Shown here: in pieces, positions 16,554 to 25,888 of the stretch
Numbering within the stretch: position 1 is the first letter of the stretch
How the letters are laid out: every line of letters starts with the position of its first letter
Assembly (NCBI GenBank): GCA_036563665.1
Contig: DATCLY010000066.1
Coordinates: 1 to 64,000 of the forward strand
Direction of reading: 5' to 3'
DNA length: 64,000 nucleotides
DNA from: FEN-1219 sp036563665
GTDB lineage: Bacteria; Pseudomonadota; Gammaproteobacteria; Steroidobacterales; Rariloculaceae
Made by a program: the position numbers and the translations under genes
The notes under the pieces: generated by a model
What the model saw: only the letters and a program-made list of their open reading frames with translations
What the model was told of the DNA's origin: nothing
Database searches by the model: none

Positions 16554-16559
16554 TACAAT
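16554..16559 (+). promoter_or_regulatory. Candidate -10 box of the GST gene
   Basis: TACAAT (5 of 6 matches to TATAAT) lies 25 bases before the GST start codon, in a short AT-richer patch. The matching -35 is weak (TCGATT at 16530-16535, 18-base spacer). Confidence 0.3.
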
Positions 16560-16583
16560 GGTGCCAATCGAGGGAGAACCATC

Positions 16584-17219
16584 ATGGGCGAGGGACTCGT
16601 CTTCTATCACAATCCCATGTCGCGCGGCCGCATCGTGCACTGGATGCTCGAGGAAGTCGGCGCGCCGTACGAGGTGCGGCTGCTGTCCTTCGAGCGCGGC
16701 GAGCACAAGGCGCGCGAGTTCCTCGCGCTGAACCCCATGGGCAAGATTCCGACCATCGTGCACGACGGCACGGTGGTCACCGAGGCGGCCGCCATCTGCG
16801 CCTATCTCGCCGACGCCTTCCCGTCCGCCGGGCTCGCGCCGCCCGTGGGCTCGCCGCAGCGCGGGCCGTATTACCGCTGGCTCTTCTTCGGCGCGGGCTG
16901 CGTGGAAGCCGCGCTCGTGGACAAAATGCTGTCGCGGCCGGCCGCGCAGCGCCCGGGCACGATCGGCTACGGCACGTACGAAGACACGCTCAACGCGCTC
17001 GAGCAGGCGATCACGCCCGGGCCGTACATCCTGGGCGAGCGCTTCAGCGCGGCGGACGTGTACATCGCCTCCGAGATCGGCTGGGGCCTGTTCACGAAGA
17101 CGCTCGAGCCCCGCCCTGCCTTCGTCGAGTACTCCGAGCGCTGCAGCAACCGTCCCGCGGCGAAGCGCTCCGAGGAACGCGACCAGAAGTTCGCGGCGGA
17201 GCTGCAGGCGCGCGGCTGA
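16584..17219 (+). CDS. Glutathione S-transferase family protein
   Basis: 211 residues, cytoplasmic. ATG at 16584 with GAGGGAGAA about 6 bases upstream; open frame further upstream is not supported. The N-terminal thioredoxin-like domain (1-80) starts LVFYHNPMSRGRIVHWMLEE, with Ser in the SRGR position that activates glutathione, and has the cis-proline NPMGKIPTIV and the glutathione-binding TEAAAICAYLAD. The all-alpha C-terminal domain (~90-205) contains GERFSAADVYIASEI. It would conjugate glutathione to electrophiles or reduce peroxides; the substrate is unknown. Confidence 0.9.
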   Translation: MGEGLVFYHNPMSRGRIVHWMLEEVGAPYEVRLLSFERGEHKAREFLALNPMGKIPTIVHDGTVVTEAAAICAYLADAFPSAGLAPPVGSPQRGPYYRWLFFGAGCVEAALVDKMLSRPAAQRPGTIGYGTYEDTLNALEQAITPGPYILGERFSAADVYIASEIGWGLFTKTLEPRPAFVEYSERCSNRPAAKRSEERDQKFAAELQARG

Positions 17220-17230
17220 GCGCGGCGGCG

Positions 17231-19138
17231 TCAGCCGCCGAAACGCCAGGAGACGTCGAGCCTCGCGCTCCGCGGGATCTCGCTGTGGACGGGCGCCGGG
17301 CCGAACTCCGGATGCCCCTCGTCGAAAAGGTTCTGCAGCACGAGCGCGAGCGAGAGATCGCGCCGCGCGCGCCAGCCGAGGCGTGCGTCGACGGCCGTGT
17401 AATGGGGAACGCTGGGGTGCGGCAGCGAGCCGACGTGGCGCACGGTCACGTCGAGCTCGAGCCCGCGCGCGAGGTCGAGCGAGGAGCCGATGCTCCATTG
17501 CCGCTCGGGGTCGTTCGCCAGCGTGTCGTTCGCGACGCCCAGCGGATCGGTGCTGCCGGGCTCGAGCCGCAAATCCATGTCGAGCGTGAAGAGCCCGGCG
17601 CGTAAAGCCCACGCATCGGTCACGCGCCAGGTCGCCCACGCCTCGAGCCCCTCCACGGGACCTTCGATGCGGTTCTCGAGCACCGCGGGCACCGCCGTGC
17701 CGCTGCGCAGCCTGTCCCAGTCGTGCCGAAAGGCCGTGAGCGAGTAGCTCAACCGCGCGAACGCCTCCGCCCGATAGCCCACCTCCATGACGTCCGCCAC
17801 CTCGGACTGGAAGTTCGGTCCCCCGAACAGCAGGAACGGCGGCGTGCCCGGGAACCAGACGTCGCGGTCGTAGCGCGACGGCGCCCGCACGGCGCGCGAC
17901 AACGCGCCCCACAGCAGCCGCGTCGGCGTGGGCTTGAAGGCGATGCGCGCGCTCGGCAGCGATTCGGTGCCGGTGTAGTCGTTGCGCTCGAGCTTCAGGG
18001 CGAGCGTCATCTCGACCTTGTCCCCCAGGGCGATGCGGTCCTGCACGAACGCGTTCCACCACTCGAGATCGCGGCTGTCGGGGACGAACCGCGCCGCGAC
18101 GCCGGGCCCGATGCGGTCGCTCGACCGCCGGTACCCACCGCCCCACAGGAAATCGTGCCGCGCGTGCGTGAGCCCGTGCTGCACCTCCACGTCGAAGATG
18201 TCGGCGTCGGGACGGAAGAACAACGCGTCATCCCGCTCCGCGTGATCGAAGTAGCTCTGCAGGCGCAGCTCGGAGCCGTTCGCGAGCCGACGCGTCCATC
18301 GTCCGAGCACGTTGGCGCCGGACACGTCCACGCGTCCGAAGTCGATGCCGAACACGATGCCGCGTTCTTGCGAGCGGCCGCTGTAGACGTCGGCCTGCAC
18401 GGTGACCGTGTCGCGGTCGAGGGTCCAATCCGCGCGGAAGCCCGCCTGATGCCGGCGCCACTCGTCGACCGCGGGCACGCCGCTCGCGCGCAGGGTGTTC
18501 TCCGCGTGCAGGCTCTTGCCGTAGACGCGGTAGTGGCCGCGCTCGCCGAGCGTGCCGCCGTAACGGACCGCGAGCCGGTCCTCGAAGTCGCCGCCCGCCA
18601 CCGACAGGTACGCGCCGGCGGTCTCCGCGGCCGAGCGGGTGATCACGTTGATCACGCCGTTGACGGCGTTGGCTCCCCACATCGTGGCCCCGGGGCCGCT
18701 GAAGACCTCGATGCGCTCCACGTCGGCGAGCAGCAGGTCCTGCTGGTCCCAGAACACGCCGGAATACAGGGGCGTGTACACCGTGCGGCCGTCGATGAGC
18801 ACGAGCAGCTTGTTGCCGACGGCGTTGTTGAAGCCGCGCGCGCTGATCGCGTATTGCACGGAGTCGATGCGCGCCACCTCGAGGTTCGGGGCGAGCCGCA
18901 GCGCCTCGCCGAGCGACGTGGCGCCGGAGCGGCGGATCTGCTCGCCGGTGATGACGTAGATCGACGCCGGCGCGTCGGCCAGCGGCTCCAACTGCCGCGA
19001 GACGGACAGCACCTCGATCTGGCCGAGCTCCTCGAGCGACAGGTCGGCCAGGCTCGCGGCGGGCTCCTGCGGCGCCGCCGGCGCCGACAGGAGCAGCCCG
19101 ACGGCGCAGGCGAACGGCAGCGAAGCAGGAAGCCGCAT
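17231..19138 (-). CDS. TonB-dependent receptor (IutA/CirA-like)
   Basis: A 635-residue outer-membrane receptor importing a ligand by TonB-driven transport. ATG at 19138 with GGGAGGAC upstream; residues 1-24 are a signal peptide. The plug domain (~30-160) has LSLEELGQIEVLSVSRQ, GEQIRRSGATSLGEALRLAPN, ISARGFNNAVGNKLLVLIDG and RIEVFSGPGATMWGANAVNGVINVITR. The 22-strand barrel follows and ends LDVSWRFGG, with the usual C-terminal aromatic close to the end. No ligand-specific marker is visible. The LSLEEL start resembles receptors for siderophores or vitamins of the 'TonB-dependent receptor plug' type. It is alone on its strand apart from MtfA 134 bases upstream. Confidence 0.9.
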   Translation of the reverse strand: MRLPASLPFACAVGLLLSAPAAPQEPAASLADLSLEELGQIEVLSVSRQLEPLADAPASIYVITGEQIRRSGATSLGEALRLAPNLEVARIDSVQYAISARGFNNAVGNKLLVLIDGRTVYTPLYSGVFWDQQDLLLADVERIEVFSGPGATMWGANAVNGVINVITRSAAETAGAYLSVAGGDFEDRLAVRYGGTLGERGHYRVYGKSLHAENTLRASGVPAVDEWRRHQAGFRADWTLDRDTVTVQADVYSGRSQERGIVFGIDFGRVDVSGANVLGRWTRRLANGSELRLQSYFDHAERDDALFFRPDADIFDVEVQHGLTHARHDFLWGGGYRRSSDRIGPGVAARFVPDSRDLEWWNAFVQDRIALGDKVEMTLALKLERNDYTGTESLPSARIAFKPTPTRLLWGALSRAVRAPSRYDRDVWFPGTPPFLLFGGPNFQSEVADVMEVGYRAEAFARLSYSLTAFRHDWDRLRSGTAVPAVLENRIEGPVEGLEAWATWRVTDAWALRAGLFTLDMDLRLEPGSTDPLGVANDTLANDPERQWSIGSSLDLARGLELDVTVRHVGSLPHPSVPHYTAVDARLGWRARRDLSLALVLQNLFDEGHPEFGPAPVHSEIPRSARLDVSWRFGG

Positions 19139-19272
19139 GCGTCCTCCCAGGCGGCGGTGGAAACGGAGGCTGCGGGTGCGCAGGCTAGCACCGCGCCCAC
19201 TATGGAAGATGCCGATCACGTCTCAGCGCGAGCCCGTGCGGCGGCAGCGAGCAATTTTCATAGCACTACAAA

Positions 19273-20103
19273 TTACCGCCTCGGGCGCCGGCGCGCACGC
19301 CCCGCGTGCGCCGCGGGATCCTGCTTGTAGAAAGCGCAGAGCTGGCGATACACGTCCGGGTACTCGCGGCGCAGGCCCTCGGGCGCGTCGAAGAACACCT
19401 CGCTGCACACGGCGAAGAACTCGGCCGGATCCTCGGCCGCGTAGGGGTCGAGCCAGGTGTCCTCGTCGCGGTCGACCCTGGCGCAGTGATCCTCGTAGGC
19501 GGCCGTGAAGGCCGCCGTCCAGTCCGCGAGCGGCATGCCGGGGTGCAGCGGCGGCAGGCCGTCGGCCGCGCCGTCGAGCATGTCGAGCTTGTGCGCGAAC
19601 TCGTGGGCCACCACGTCGAAGCCCTCGCCCAGCCCGCTGGCCTCGACGTCCTCCCACCCGAGGATGACGGGCCCCTGCTCCCAGGACTCGCCCACGAGCA
19701 CGTCGTCGCCCACGTGCACCACGCCCGCCTCGTCCTCGTACTCGCGGCCGCGCACGAGGAACTCGCCAGGGTACACGACGACGGAGCGGAAGCCTTCGTA
19801 GGCGTCGAGCCCGAGCTCGAGGATCGGCACGCAGGCGAGCACGGCGATGCGCAGCCGCATCTCCTCGGTGAGCTCGAGGCCGCCCGCCGGCTCGATGCGC
19901 TTCTCGTGCAGGAACAGGAGCGCGAGCTCCCGCAGCCGGCGCATCTCGTCGGCGTCGAGGCGTGCGACGGCCGGCAAGCGGTCCGTGACCGCCGCCCAGC
20001 GCTCGTCGGGAATCGCGGCGCGCGCCGCCAGGCGGCGGCGGCGCCAGTGCTTGAACAGCCCTACGTCAGGTGCTCCTTGAAGAACGCCACCGTGCGCTGC
20101 CAC
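19273..20103 (-). CDS. mtfA: MtfA-family zinc metallopeptidase (M90)
   Basis: A cytoplasmic zinc aminopeptidase or peptidase; in E. coli MtfA (YeeI) titrates the Mlc repressor of glucose PTS. The conserved core is complete: VPILELGL, VVVYPGEFLV, EQGPVILGWEDV and the zinc site VVAHEFAHKLDMLDG (HExxH) with the downstream acidic residue in DPAEFFAVCSEVFFDAPEGL. The start is uncertain. Family alignment suggests a beginning near LFKHWRRRRL, where only a CTG exists (20058). The nearest ATG/GTG/TTG upstream is the GTG at 20103, used here, which overlaps the 3' end of the dienelactone hydrolase gene by 43 bases. Translation is probably coupled to that gene. Confidence 0.82.
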   Translation of the reverse strand: MAAHGGVLQGAPDVGLFKHWRRRRLAARAAIPDERWAAVTDRLPAVARLDADEMRRLRELALLFLHEKRIEPAGGLELTEEMRLRIAVLACVPILELGLDAYEGFRSVVVYPGEFLVRGREYEDEAGVVHVGDDVLVGESWEQGPVILGWEDVEASGLGEGFDVVAHEFAHKLDMLDGAADGLPPLHPGMPLADWTAAFTAAYEDHCARVDRDEDTWLDPYAAEDPAEFFAVCSEVFFDAPEGLRREYPDVYRQLCAFYKQDPAAHAGRARRRPRR

Positions 20104-20948
20104 GCGAGGTCGGCCGCTGCCTCGTTGTAGCGCGGCGTCGAGTTGTTGTGGAAGCCGTGGTTCGTGCCGTCGTACACGTGCATCTCGAAGCGCACCCCGT
20201 TGGCACGGAGCGCCGCCTCGAACTCGGGCCGCATGGCGTTGATGCGCTCGTCGTTCGCCGCGTAATGCACCAGCAGCGGCGCCTTGATCCTCGGCACGTC
20301 CGCCGCCGGCGCCGCCGCACCATAGAAGGGCACGCCGGCGTCGAGGTCCTCGCCGAGCTCCACGGCGAGCGCGTTCACCATGCCCCCGCCCCAGCAGAAG
20401 CCGACCGCGCCCAGCCGGCCGCTCGACAGCTCGTGAGACTTGAGGTAGCGCGCGCTGTTGATCATGTCCTGGCGCAGCTTCGCCGGGTCGAGGCTCGCCT
20501 GCAGCACCCGGCCGTCGTCGTCGTTGCCGGGATAGCCGCCGACGGGCGACAAGCCGTCGGGCGCGAGCGCGAGGAAACCTTCGACGGCGAGCCGGCGCGC
20601 CACGTCCTCGATGTAAGGGTTCAGCCCGCGGTTCTCGTGGATGACCAGCACGGACGGAAACGGCCCGTCGCTCGCCGTCGGCCGCACGAGATAGCCGCGC
20701 ATCGTGCCGGACGTGCCGCCCGGCGACGGATACTCCACGTAGCGCGCCTTGATGCGTTCGTCCGTGAAGGAAATCGTCATCGCCTCCGCGTAGCGCGGCA
20801 ACAGGGCCTGCGCCATCCACAGCGCGGAGGTGCCGCCGATCGTGAGCGCCGCCGCCCGCGCCATGAACTCGCGACGGTCGATGTCGCCATGGCAGTACTC
20901 GTCGTAGAGATCGAATACCCGTTGATCGATGGGTTGCTGACCGGTCAT
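20061..20948 (-). CDS. Dienelactone hydrolase family protein, probably exported
   Basis: 295 residues of the alpha/beta-hydrolase family of carboxymethylenebutenolidases. AAGGGGGAAAC precedes the ATG at 20948. The N-terminal region has a twin-arginine-like motif and hydrophobic stretch (DRREFMARAAALTIGGTSALW), so export through Tat is likely. The triad is visible: nucleophile Cys in GFCWGGG, Asp in AANDERI and His in TNHGFHN. HENRGLNPYIEDVARRLA and GFLALAPDGLSP are typical. The family hydrolyses dienelactones from aromatic ring cleavage, but many exported members have other ester substrates. It is transcribed with mtfA downstream and diverges from the REC-EAL gene. Confidence 0.88.
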   Translation of the reverse strand: MTGQQPIDQRVFDLYDEYCHGDIDRREFMARAAALTIGGTSALWMAQALLPRYAEAMTISFTDERIKARYVEYPSPGGTSGTMRGYLVRPTASDGPFPSVLVIHENRGLNPYIEDVARRLAVEGFLALAPDGLSPVGGYPGNDDDGRVLQASLDPAKLRQDMINSARYLKSHELSSGRLGAVGFCWGGGMVNALAVELGEDLDAGVPFYGAAAPAADVPRIKAPLLVHYAANDERINAMRPEFEAALRANGVRFEMHVYDGTNHGFHNNSTPRYNEAAADLAWQRTVAFFKEHLT

Positions 20949-21085
20949 GGCTCGTTTCCCCCTTGCAGCTCGCTGCTCGAGACGACTATAGCCGCGGGCC
21001 GGCATGGAGACCAGCGCTCGGGCACCGCCGCCCGGCATCGCCGGACGTTGGACCTTTTCAGGGGAAACCCGACCGGGACGTGAGC

Positions 21086-21113
21086 TTGGTCACAAGCATG
21101 AGTAGCATATACA
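21086..21113 (+). promoter_or_regulatory. Candidate sigma-70 promoter of the signalling operon
   Basis: TTGGTC (21086-21091), a 16-base spacer and TATACA (21108-21113), in an AT-rich patch about 40 bases before the start of the REC-EAL gene, within the divergent intergenic region shared with the dienelactone hydrolase gene. Confidence 0.4.
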
Positions 21114-21153
21114 CCTACCATTGCCACATCGCTGCACGAGCACCCGATCCCCG

Positions 21154-23799
21154 GTGAGCGAGCCCGTCCGCATACTCATCCTCGAGGACAGTCCGCTCGA
21201 CGCCGAGCTCGTGGTGCGGCAGCTGCGCCAAGGCGAGCTGCAAGCGACGCATCGCGTCGTGGCGACGGAGCGCGAGTTCCGCTCCGCCCTCGCCGACTTC
21301 GCCCCTCACGTCATCGTCTCGGACTTCTCGCTGCCGGGGTTCGACGGGCTCGCGGCATTGCAGATCGCGGCGTCCGCCGCGCCGGGCACGCCCTTCATCT
21401 TCGTGTCCGGCACCATCGGCGAGGAGCGCGCCATCGACGCGCTGAAGCGCGGCGCGGCCGATTACGTCTTGAAGGACAACCTGAATCGGCTGGTGCCCGC
21501 CATCCGCGCCGCGTTGCGGCAGGCCGAGATCGTGCGCGCCCGCGATCTCGCCGAGGAGATGCTGCGGGCGCGCGAGGCACGCCTGCGCGACATCATCAAC
21601 ACGTCGCAAGCGTGGATCTGGGAGTGCGACGAGGAGGGCCGCTGCACGTTCTCGAGCCCGAGCGTCGAGCGCGTGCTCGGCTACGGGCAGCACGAGGTGC
21701 TCGGCCGCGAGCTCGCGAGCTACTGCCACGCGAGCGACGCGGCCGCCTTCGCCGCCCTGTGGGAGGATCTGAAGAGCGGCAAGATCGACTCCGCGCAGGC
21801 GACGCTGCGCTGCGTGGCCGACGGCGGCGAGACGCGCTGGATCGACCGCGACGTCGTCGTCGTGCGCGACGACGCGGGCCGCTTCCGCGGGCTGCGCGGC
21901 GCGGACCGCGACGTCACCGACCGCAAGATCCAGGAGCTCCGCATCCAGCGGCTGAACCGGGCGCTCGCGTTCCTGTCGGAGGCGAACACGGCGATGCTGC
22001 GCATTCGCGCGCGCGAGGAGCTGCTCGAGGAAGCCTGCCGCATCGCGGTGCGCCGGGGCGGGTACTCGGCGGCCACGATCTATCTCCGCCCGGCGGAAGG
22101 CGAGGCGCCCATCGTGCGGCGCGCGGTCAACGAGCAACGCACGCGCGCCCTGCCGAAGGAATCGCTCGAGGGCGACGGTCCGGTCGCGCGCGCCCTGCGC
22201 ACCGGCCAGCCGGTGGTCGTCGAGGATCACGAGGCGGCGCCCGCCTCGCCGGCACGCGAGCGCCTGCGCAGCCTCGGGCTGCGCGCGTCCGCGGCGCTGC
22301 CGCTGCTGCTCGACAAGACGCCCGTCGGGGTGCTGCACCTGCACGCCGCGGAGGCGCACGTCTTCGAGGAAGAGGAGCTCGAGCTCCTGACGCAGGTCGC
22401 GGGCAACATCGCGTTCGCGCTGCAATACCTGCACAGCAAGGACGCCGCGCGCTTCCTGCAGTACTTCGACCCAGTCACCGCCCTGCCCAAGCGCACGCTC
22501 TACCTGCGGCGGCTCGCCCGGGCCGTGGCGGCCGCGGAGCGCCGGCCGCTCGCCGTGCTGGTGCTCGACGTGAAGAACCTGAGCGTCGTGAACGACAGCC
22601 TCGGCCGCGCGGCCGGCGACCTCGCCCTGCAGCTCGTGGCGGAGCGCCTGAAGAGCTTCTTCGGCAACGCCCAGGCCCTCGCGCATCTGGGAAGCGGAAC
22701 GTACGCGGCCGTGCACACGGATCTCGCCGACAGCGGCGACGCGGCGGACGCGCTGCTCGCGCGCGTGCTCGCGCTCTTCCACGACCCGTTCGACCTGCTC
22801 GAGCAGGAGGTGCGGCTGTCGATCCGCGCAGGGATCGCGATCTATCCGCACGACGGGGAGGACGCGAACGCGCTGCTCAACGGCGCGGAGACGGCGCTCG
22901 CGCGGGCCAAGGACGCCCGCCGGGACTTCCTGCGCCACACGGCCGACATGAACGCCGAGGCCGCACGGCGGCTCAATCTCACCAATCGCCTGCGCCGCGC
23001 CGTGGCGGAGCGCAGCTTCAGCCTGCATTACCAGCCGAAAGTGTCGCTCGCGACCGGCCGGGTGGTGGGCGTGGAAGCGCTGCTGCGCTGGCGCGACCCC
23101 GAGTACGGCTTCGTGCGGCCGGACGTGTTCGTGCCGATGCTCGAGGCGGAGGGCATGATCGACGACGTCGGCCGCTGGGTGATGGAGCAGGCGCTCGACG
23201 AGACGGCCGGCTTGGCCTATGCGGACGGCGCGCCGCTCGCGGTGGCGGTGAACGTCTCGCCGTTGCAGCTGCGAAGGCGCGACTTCGCGCGCAACGTGCT
23301 GGACGTGCTCGCGGCCCAGGGCGGTGGACGCTCGCGCCTCGAGCTCGAGATCACCGAAAGCATGCTCATGGAGGACATCGACGACACCATCGCCTTGCTC
23401 CTCAAGCTGCGGGATAGCGGCGTGTCCATCCAGATCGACGACTTCGGCACCGGGTACTCCTCGCTGAGCGTGCTGTCCCGGTTGCCGGTGGACTGCCTCA
23501 AGATCGATCGCAGCTTCGTGAACCAGCTGGGCGATGGCGTGCACGGCCGCTCGGTGGTGCAGACCACCATCACGCTCGCGGCCTCGCTAGGCTTGCGCAC
23601 GGTGGCGGAAGGCGTCGAGACCGAGCAGCAGCTGCGCACGCTGTGCGAGCTCGGGTGCGCATCCGTGCAAGGCTACCTCGTCTGTCCGCCGTTGCCGGGC
23701 CCCGAGCTCGCGCGGTGGCTGCGCTCCGTGAACGGCCGCATGCCGGCGGAGCTCCTGGGCGTCTGCCAGGCGGTGCGCGGCGATCAGGCGTCGCCATGA
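21154..23799 (+). CDS. Response regulator with PAS, GAF, degenerate GGDEF and intact EAL domains
   Basis: An 881-residue cytoplasmic c-di-GMP signalling protein. Order: REC (~5-125; phospho-acceptor Asp57 in IVSDFSLPG), PAS (~141-258; WIWECDEEGRCTFSSPSVE), GAF (~275-425), GGDEF-like (~430-600) and EAL (~620-870). The GGDEF motif is replaced by GSGTY (513-517), so diguanylate cyclase activity is unlikely. The EAL domain keeps its metal and catalytic motifs: VEALLRW, NVSPLQLR, EITESML, DDFGTGYSSL, KIDRSFV and EGVET. It is predicted to be an active c-di-GMP phosphodiesterase controlled by phosphorylation. I use the GTG at 21154; a TTG at 21121 would add 11 residues. It overlaps the YfiR-like gene by 4 bases. 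Confidence 0.9.
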   Translation: MSEPVRILILEDSPLDAELVVRQLRQGELQATHRVVATEREFRSALADFAPHVIVSDFSLPGFDGLAALQIAASAAPGTPFIFVSGTIGEERAIDALKRGAADYVLKDNLNRLVPAIRAALRQAEIVRARDLAEEMLRAREARLRDIINTSQAWIWECDEEGRCTFSSPSVERVLGYGQHEVLGRELASYCHASDAAAFAALWEDLKSGKIDSAQATLRCVADGGETRWIDRDVVVVRDDAGRFRGLRGADRDVTDRKIQELRIQRLNRALAFLSEANTAMLRIRAREELLEEACRIAVRRGGYSAATIYLRPAEGEAPIVRRAVNEQRTRALPKESLEGDGPVARALRTGQPVVVEDHEAAPASPARERLRSLGLRASAALPLLLDKTPVGVLHLHAAEAHVFEEEELELLTQVAGNIAFALQYLHSKDAARFLQYFDPVTALPKRTLYLRRLARAVAAAERRPLAVLVLDVKNLSVVNDSLGRAAGDLALQLVAERLKSFFGNAQALAHLGSGTYAAVHTDLADSGDAADALLARVLALFHDPFDLLEQEVRLSIRAGIAIYPHDGEDANALLNGAETALARAKDARRDFLRHTADMNAEAARRLNLTNRLRRAVAERSFSLHYQPKVSLATGRVVGVEALLRWRDPEYGFVRPDVFVPMLEAEGMIDDVGRWVMEQALDETAGLAYADGAPLAVAVNVSPLQLRRRDFARNVLDVLAAQGGGRSRLELEITESMLMEDIDDTIALLLKLRDSGVSIQIDDFGTGYSSLSVLSRLPVDCLKIDRSFVNQLGDGVHGRSVVQTTITLAASLGLRTVAEGVETEQQLRTLCELGCASVQGYLVCPPLPGPELARWLRSVNGRMPAELLGVCQAVRGDQASP

Positions 23800-24416
23800 T
23801 CGCGCCGGGCGCGATCGCGGCCCGGGCAGGCCGCCTGCTGCGGCGCGCCGTGCTCGCGGCCGCGGTGTCCCGCGCCCCCACCCTCGCGGCGGCGCTCGTG
23901 GTCCTGCTGCTCGCGGCGGCCGCGGTCACGGCCCAGAACGTTCCCCGCAGCGCGGTGGAGGACAGCGTCAAAGCCGCGTATCTCTTCAAGTTCCCGGCGT
24001 ACGTCGACTGGCCCGCCGGGCTCTTCCAGAGCGACGACGCGACGCTCACGATCGGCGTCGTGGAGAGCGACCGCCTCGCCGACGAGCTCGCGGCGGTCAC
24101 CGCCGGGCGCAACGTGAACGGCCGGCCCGTGCGCGTGCGCCGGCTGTCGGCCGAGGATCCGCCCACGGGCGTGCACGTCCTGTTCCTGCCCGCGGCGCGC
24201 GCCGCGGGCACGCCCATCGCGGAGCGAGCCGCGGGCCTGCCCATCCTCACGGTCGGGGAGCAGCCGGACGAATCGCCAGGCATCGTCGTGTCCTTCGTGC
24301 GCGTGGGCGGGCGCATGCGTTTCGAGGTGGACCTCGACGAAGCCGAGCGGCGCGGGTTGCGCCTGCATTCGGGCATGCTGGCGGTAGCCGAACGCGTGCG
24401 CGGGGCGCGGCCATGA
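23796..24416 (+). CDS. YfiR-family (DUF4154) periplasmic protein
   Basis: 206 residues. The ATG overlaps the stop of the EAL gene. A long basic n-region and hydrophobic segment (~28-50) form the signal or anchor, followed by the YfiR signature AVEDSVKAAYLFKFPAYVDWP, then TIGVVESDRLADEL, LPILTVGE and the C-terminal FEVDLDEAERRGLRLHSGMLAVAE. In Pseudomonas, YfiR is a periplasmic repressor of the diguanylate cyclase YfiN. Here the adjacent membrane partner is a histidine kinase with a CHASE8-like sensor, so YfiR probably sets the activity of that kinase. The two cysteines needed for redox folding of P. aeruginosa YfiR are not seen. Confidence 0.85.
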   Translation: MIAPGAIAARAGRLLRRAVLAAAVSRAPTLAAALVVLLLAAAAVTAQNVPRSAVEDSVKAAYLFKFPAYVDWPAGLFQSDDATLTIGVVESDRLADELAAVTAGRNVNGRPVRVRRLSAEDPPTGVHVLFLPAARAAGTPIAERAAGLPILTVGEQPDESPGIVVSFVRVGGRMRFEVDLDEAERRGLRLHSGMLAVAERVRGARP

Positions 24417-25888
24417 CGCGGCGCGGCGCCGCGCATTCGGTTCGCAGCAAGCTGCTGCTCGGCGTGCTGGCGACCACGGGCGCGGCCTTGCTGATCACCG
24501 CCGCCGCCGTCGCCTACTACGACCTGCGCAGCTTCCGCAACAATCTCGTGAGCGACATCACGGCGATCGCGGACATCCTGGGTCTCGCGGCGACGCCGGC
24601 GCTCGAGTTCGACGATCCGCCGGCGGCGTCGGCGTATCTCGGCCTGCTGCGCGCCAAGCCGGGCGTCACGGCGGCCGCGATCTACGCGGCCAACGGCGCC
24701 CTGTTCGCGAAGTACGTCCCCGGCGGGGCGCCGTTGCCGGACCTGCCCGAGGGCGACGGCTACCGCTTCGCGGACGGCAAGCTCGTGCTCTTCAAGCGCA
24801 TCGTCGCCCACAACGAGATACTGGGCACCGTCTACGTGGAGGCCCGCTACGACCTGGGCCGGCGGCTCGCCAACTACCTCGGCATCCTCGCGGCCGTGCT
24901 GCTCGCGAGCCTCGGCGCCGCCGCGCTCATCGCCCATCGGCTGCACCGCGGCATCGTCGGGCCCATCGCCTCCGTGGCCGACATCGCCCACGCCGTGCTC
25001 GAGCGGCGGGACTTCTCGCGGCGGGCGACGAAGACGTCGGACGACGAGATCGGCGTGCTGGTCGACGCGTTCAACAACATGCTGGACGAGGTCGGCGAGC
25101 GCACCGCCGTGCTCGAGCGCACGCAGGAGGAGCTCAAGACGCTGAACGCCGAGCTCGAGCATCGCGTGGCCGCACGCACGGCGCAGCTCGAGGCGGCGAA
25201 CAAGGAGCTCGAGAGCTTCAGCTACTCCGTGTCGCACGACCTGCGGGCACCGCTGCGCGCGGTCGGCGGGTTCGCGGAGCTGCTCTGGGAAGACCACGCC
25301 GCGGACCTGAACGCCGAAGCGCAGCGCAAGCTCGGCGTCATCCGCTCCGAAGCCGCGCGCATGGGCGCGCTCATCGACGACTTGCTGGCGTTCTCGCGGC
25401 TCGGCCGCAAGTCCCTGCAGCCCGCCGAGCTCGACATGGCGGCGCTGGTCGACAACGTCTTCGCGCGACTGCGCACCGAGGCGGGCGGCGAGCGCGTCGA
25501 GCTGCGCGTCGGGCGGCTGCCGCAGGCGTACGGCGACCGGGCCCTGCTCGAGCAGGTGTGGGTGAACCTGCTGTCGAACGCGATCAAGTTCTCCTCGAAG
25601 AAGGAGCAGCCCGTCGTCGAGGTGGGCGCCATCAGCGAGGAGCACGAGCACGTCTATTACGTGCGCGACAACGGTGCGGGATTCGACCCCCGCTACAAGG
25701 CCAAGCTATTCGGCGTGTTCCAGCGCCTCCACGACGGCAGCGAGTTCCCCGGCACCGGCGTCGGGCTCGCGCTCGTGCAGCGCATCGTGCTGCGCCACGG
25801 GGGACGCGTGTGGGCGGACGGCAAGCCGGACGAAGGAGCGACCTTTTATTTCACGCTACCTAAGGAGGTTGGCGATGGAGGAGTATGA
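24413..25888 (+). CDS. Membrane histidine kinase with CHASE8-like sensor and HAMP
   Basis: 491 residues. ATG overlaps the YfiR gene stop. TM1 ~15-35. The periplasmic region ~36-150 has the CHASE8-like pattern found in YfiN (ADILGLAATPALEFDDPPAA, GVTAAAIYAANGALFAKYVPGG). Then TM2 ~154-175, HAMP ~178-232, a short coiled coil (~235-268), HisKA with the phospho-acceptor His275 in YSVSHDLRAPLRAVGGF, and HATPase_c with NLLSNAIKFSS, VRDNGAGFD and GTGVGLALVQRI. The kinase core is of the FQRLH-EFPGTG type also seen in bacteriophytochromes. It overlaps the downstream response regulator by 14 bases, its probable phosphotransfer partner. Confidence 0.9.
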   Translation: MTRRGAAHSVRSKLLLGVLATTGAALLITAAAVAYYDLRSFRNNLVSDITAIADILGLAATPALEFDDPPAASAYLGLLRAKPGVTAAAIYAANGALFAKYVPGGAPLPDLPEGDGYRFADGKLVLFKRIVAHNEILGTVYVEARYDLGRRLANYLGILAAVLLASLGAAALIAHRLHRGIVGPIASVADIAHAVLERRDFSRRATKTSDDEIGVLVDAFNNMLDEVGERTAVLERTQEELKTLNAELEHRVAARTAQLEAANKELESFSYSVSHDLRAPLRAVGGFAELLWEDHAADLNAEAQRKLGVIRSEAARMGALIDDLLAFSRLGRKSLQPAELDMAALVDNVFARLRTEAGGERVELRVGRLPQAYGDRALLEQVWVNLLSNAIKFSSKKEQPVVEVGAISEEHEHVYYVRDNGAGFDPRYKAKLFGVFQRLHDGSEFPGTGVGLALVQRIVLRHGGRVWADGKPDEGATFYFTLPKEVGDGGV

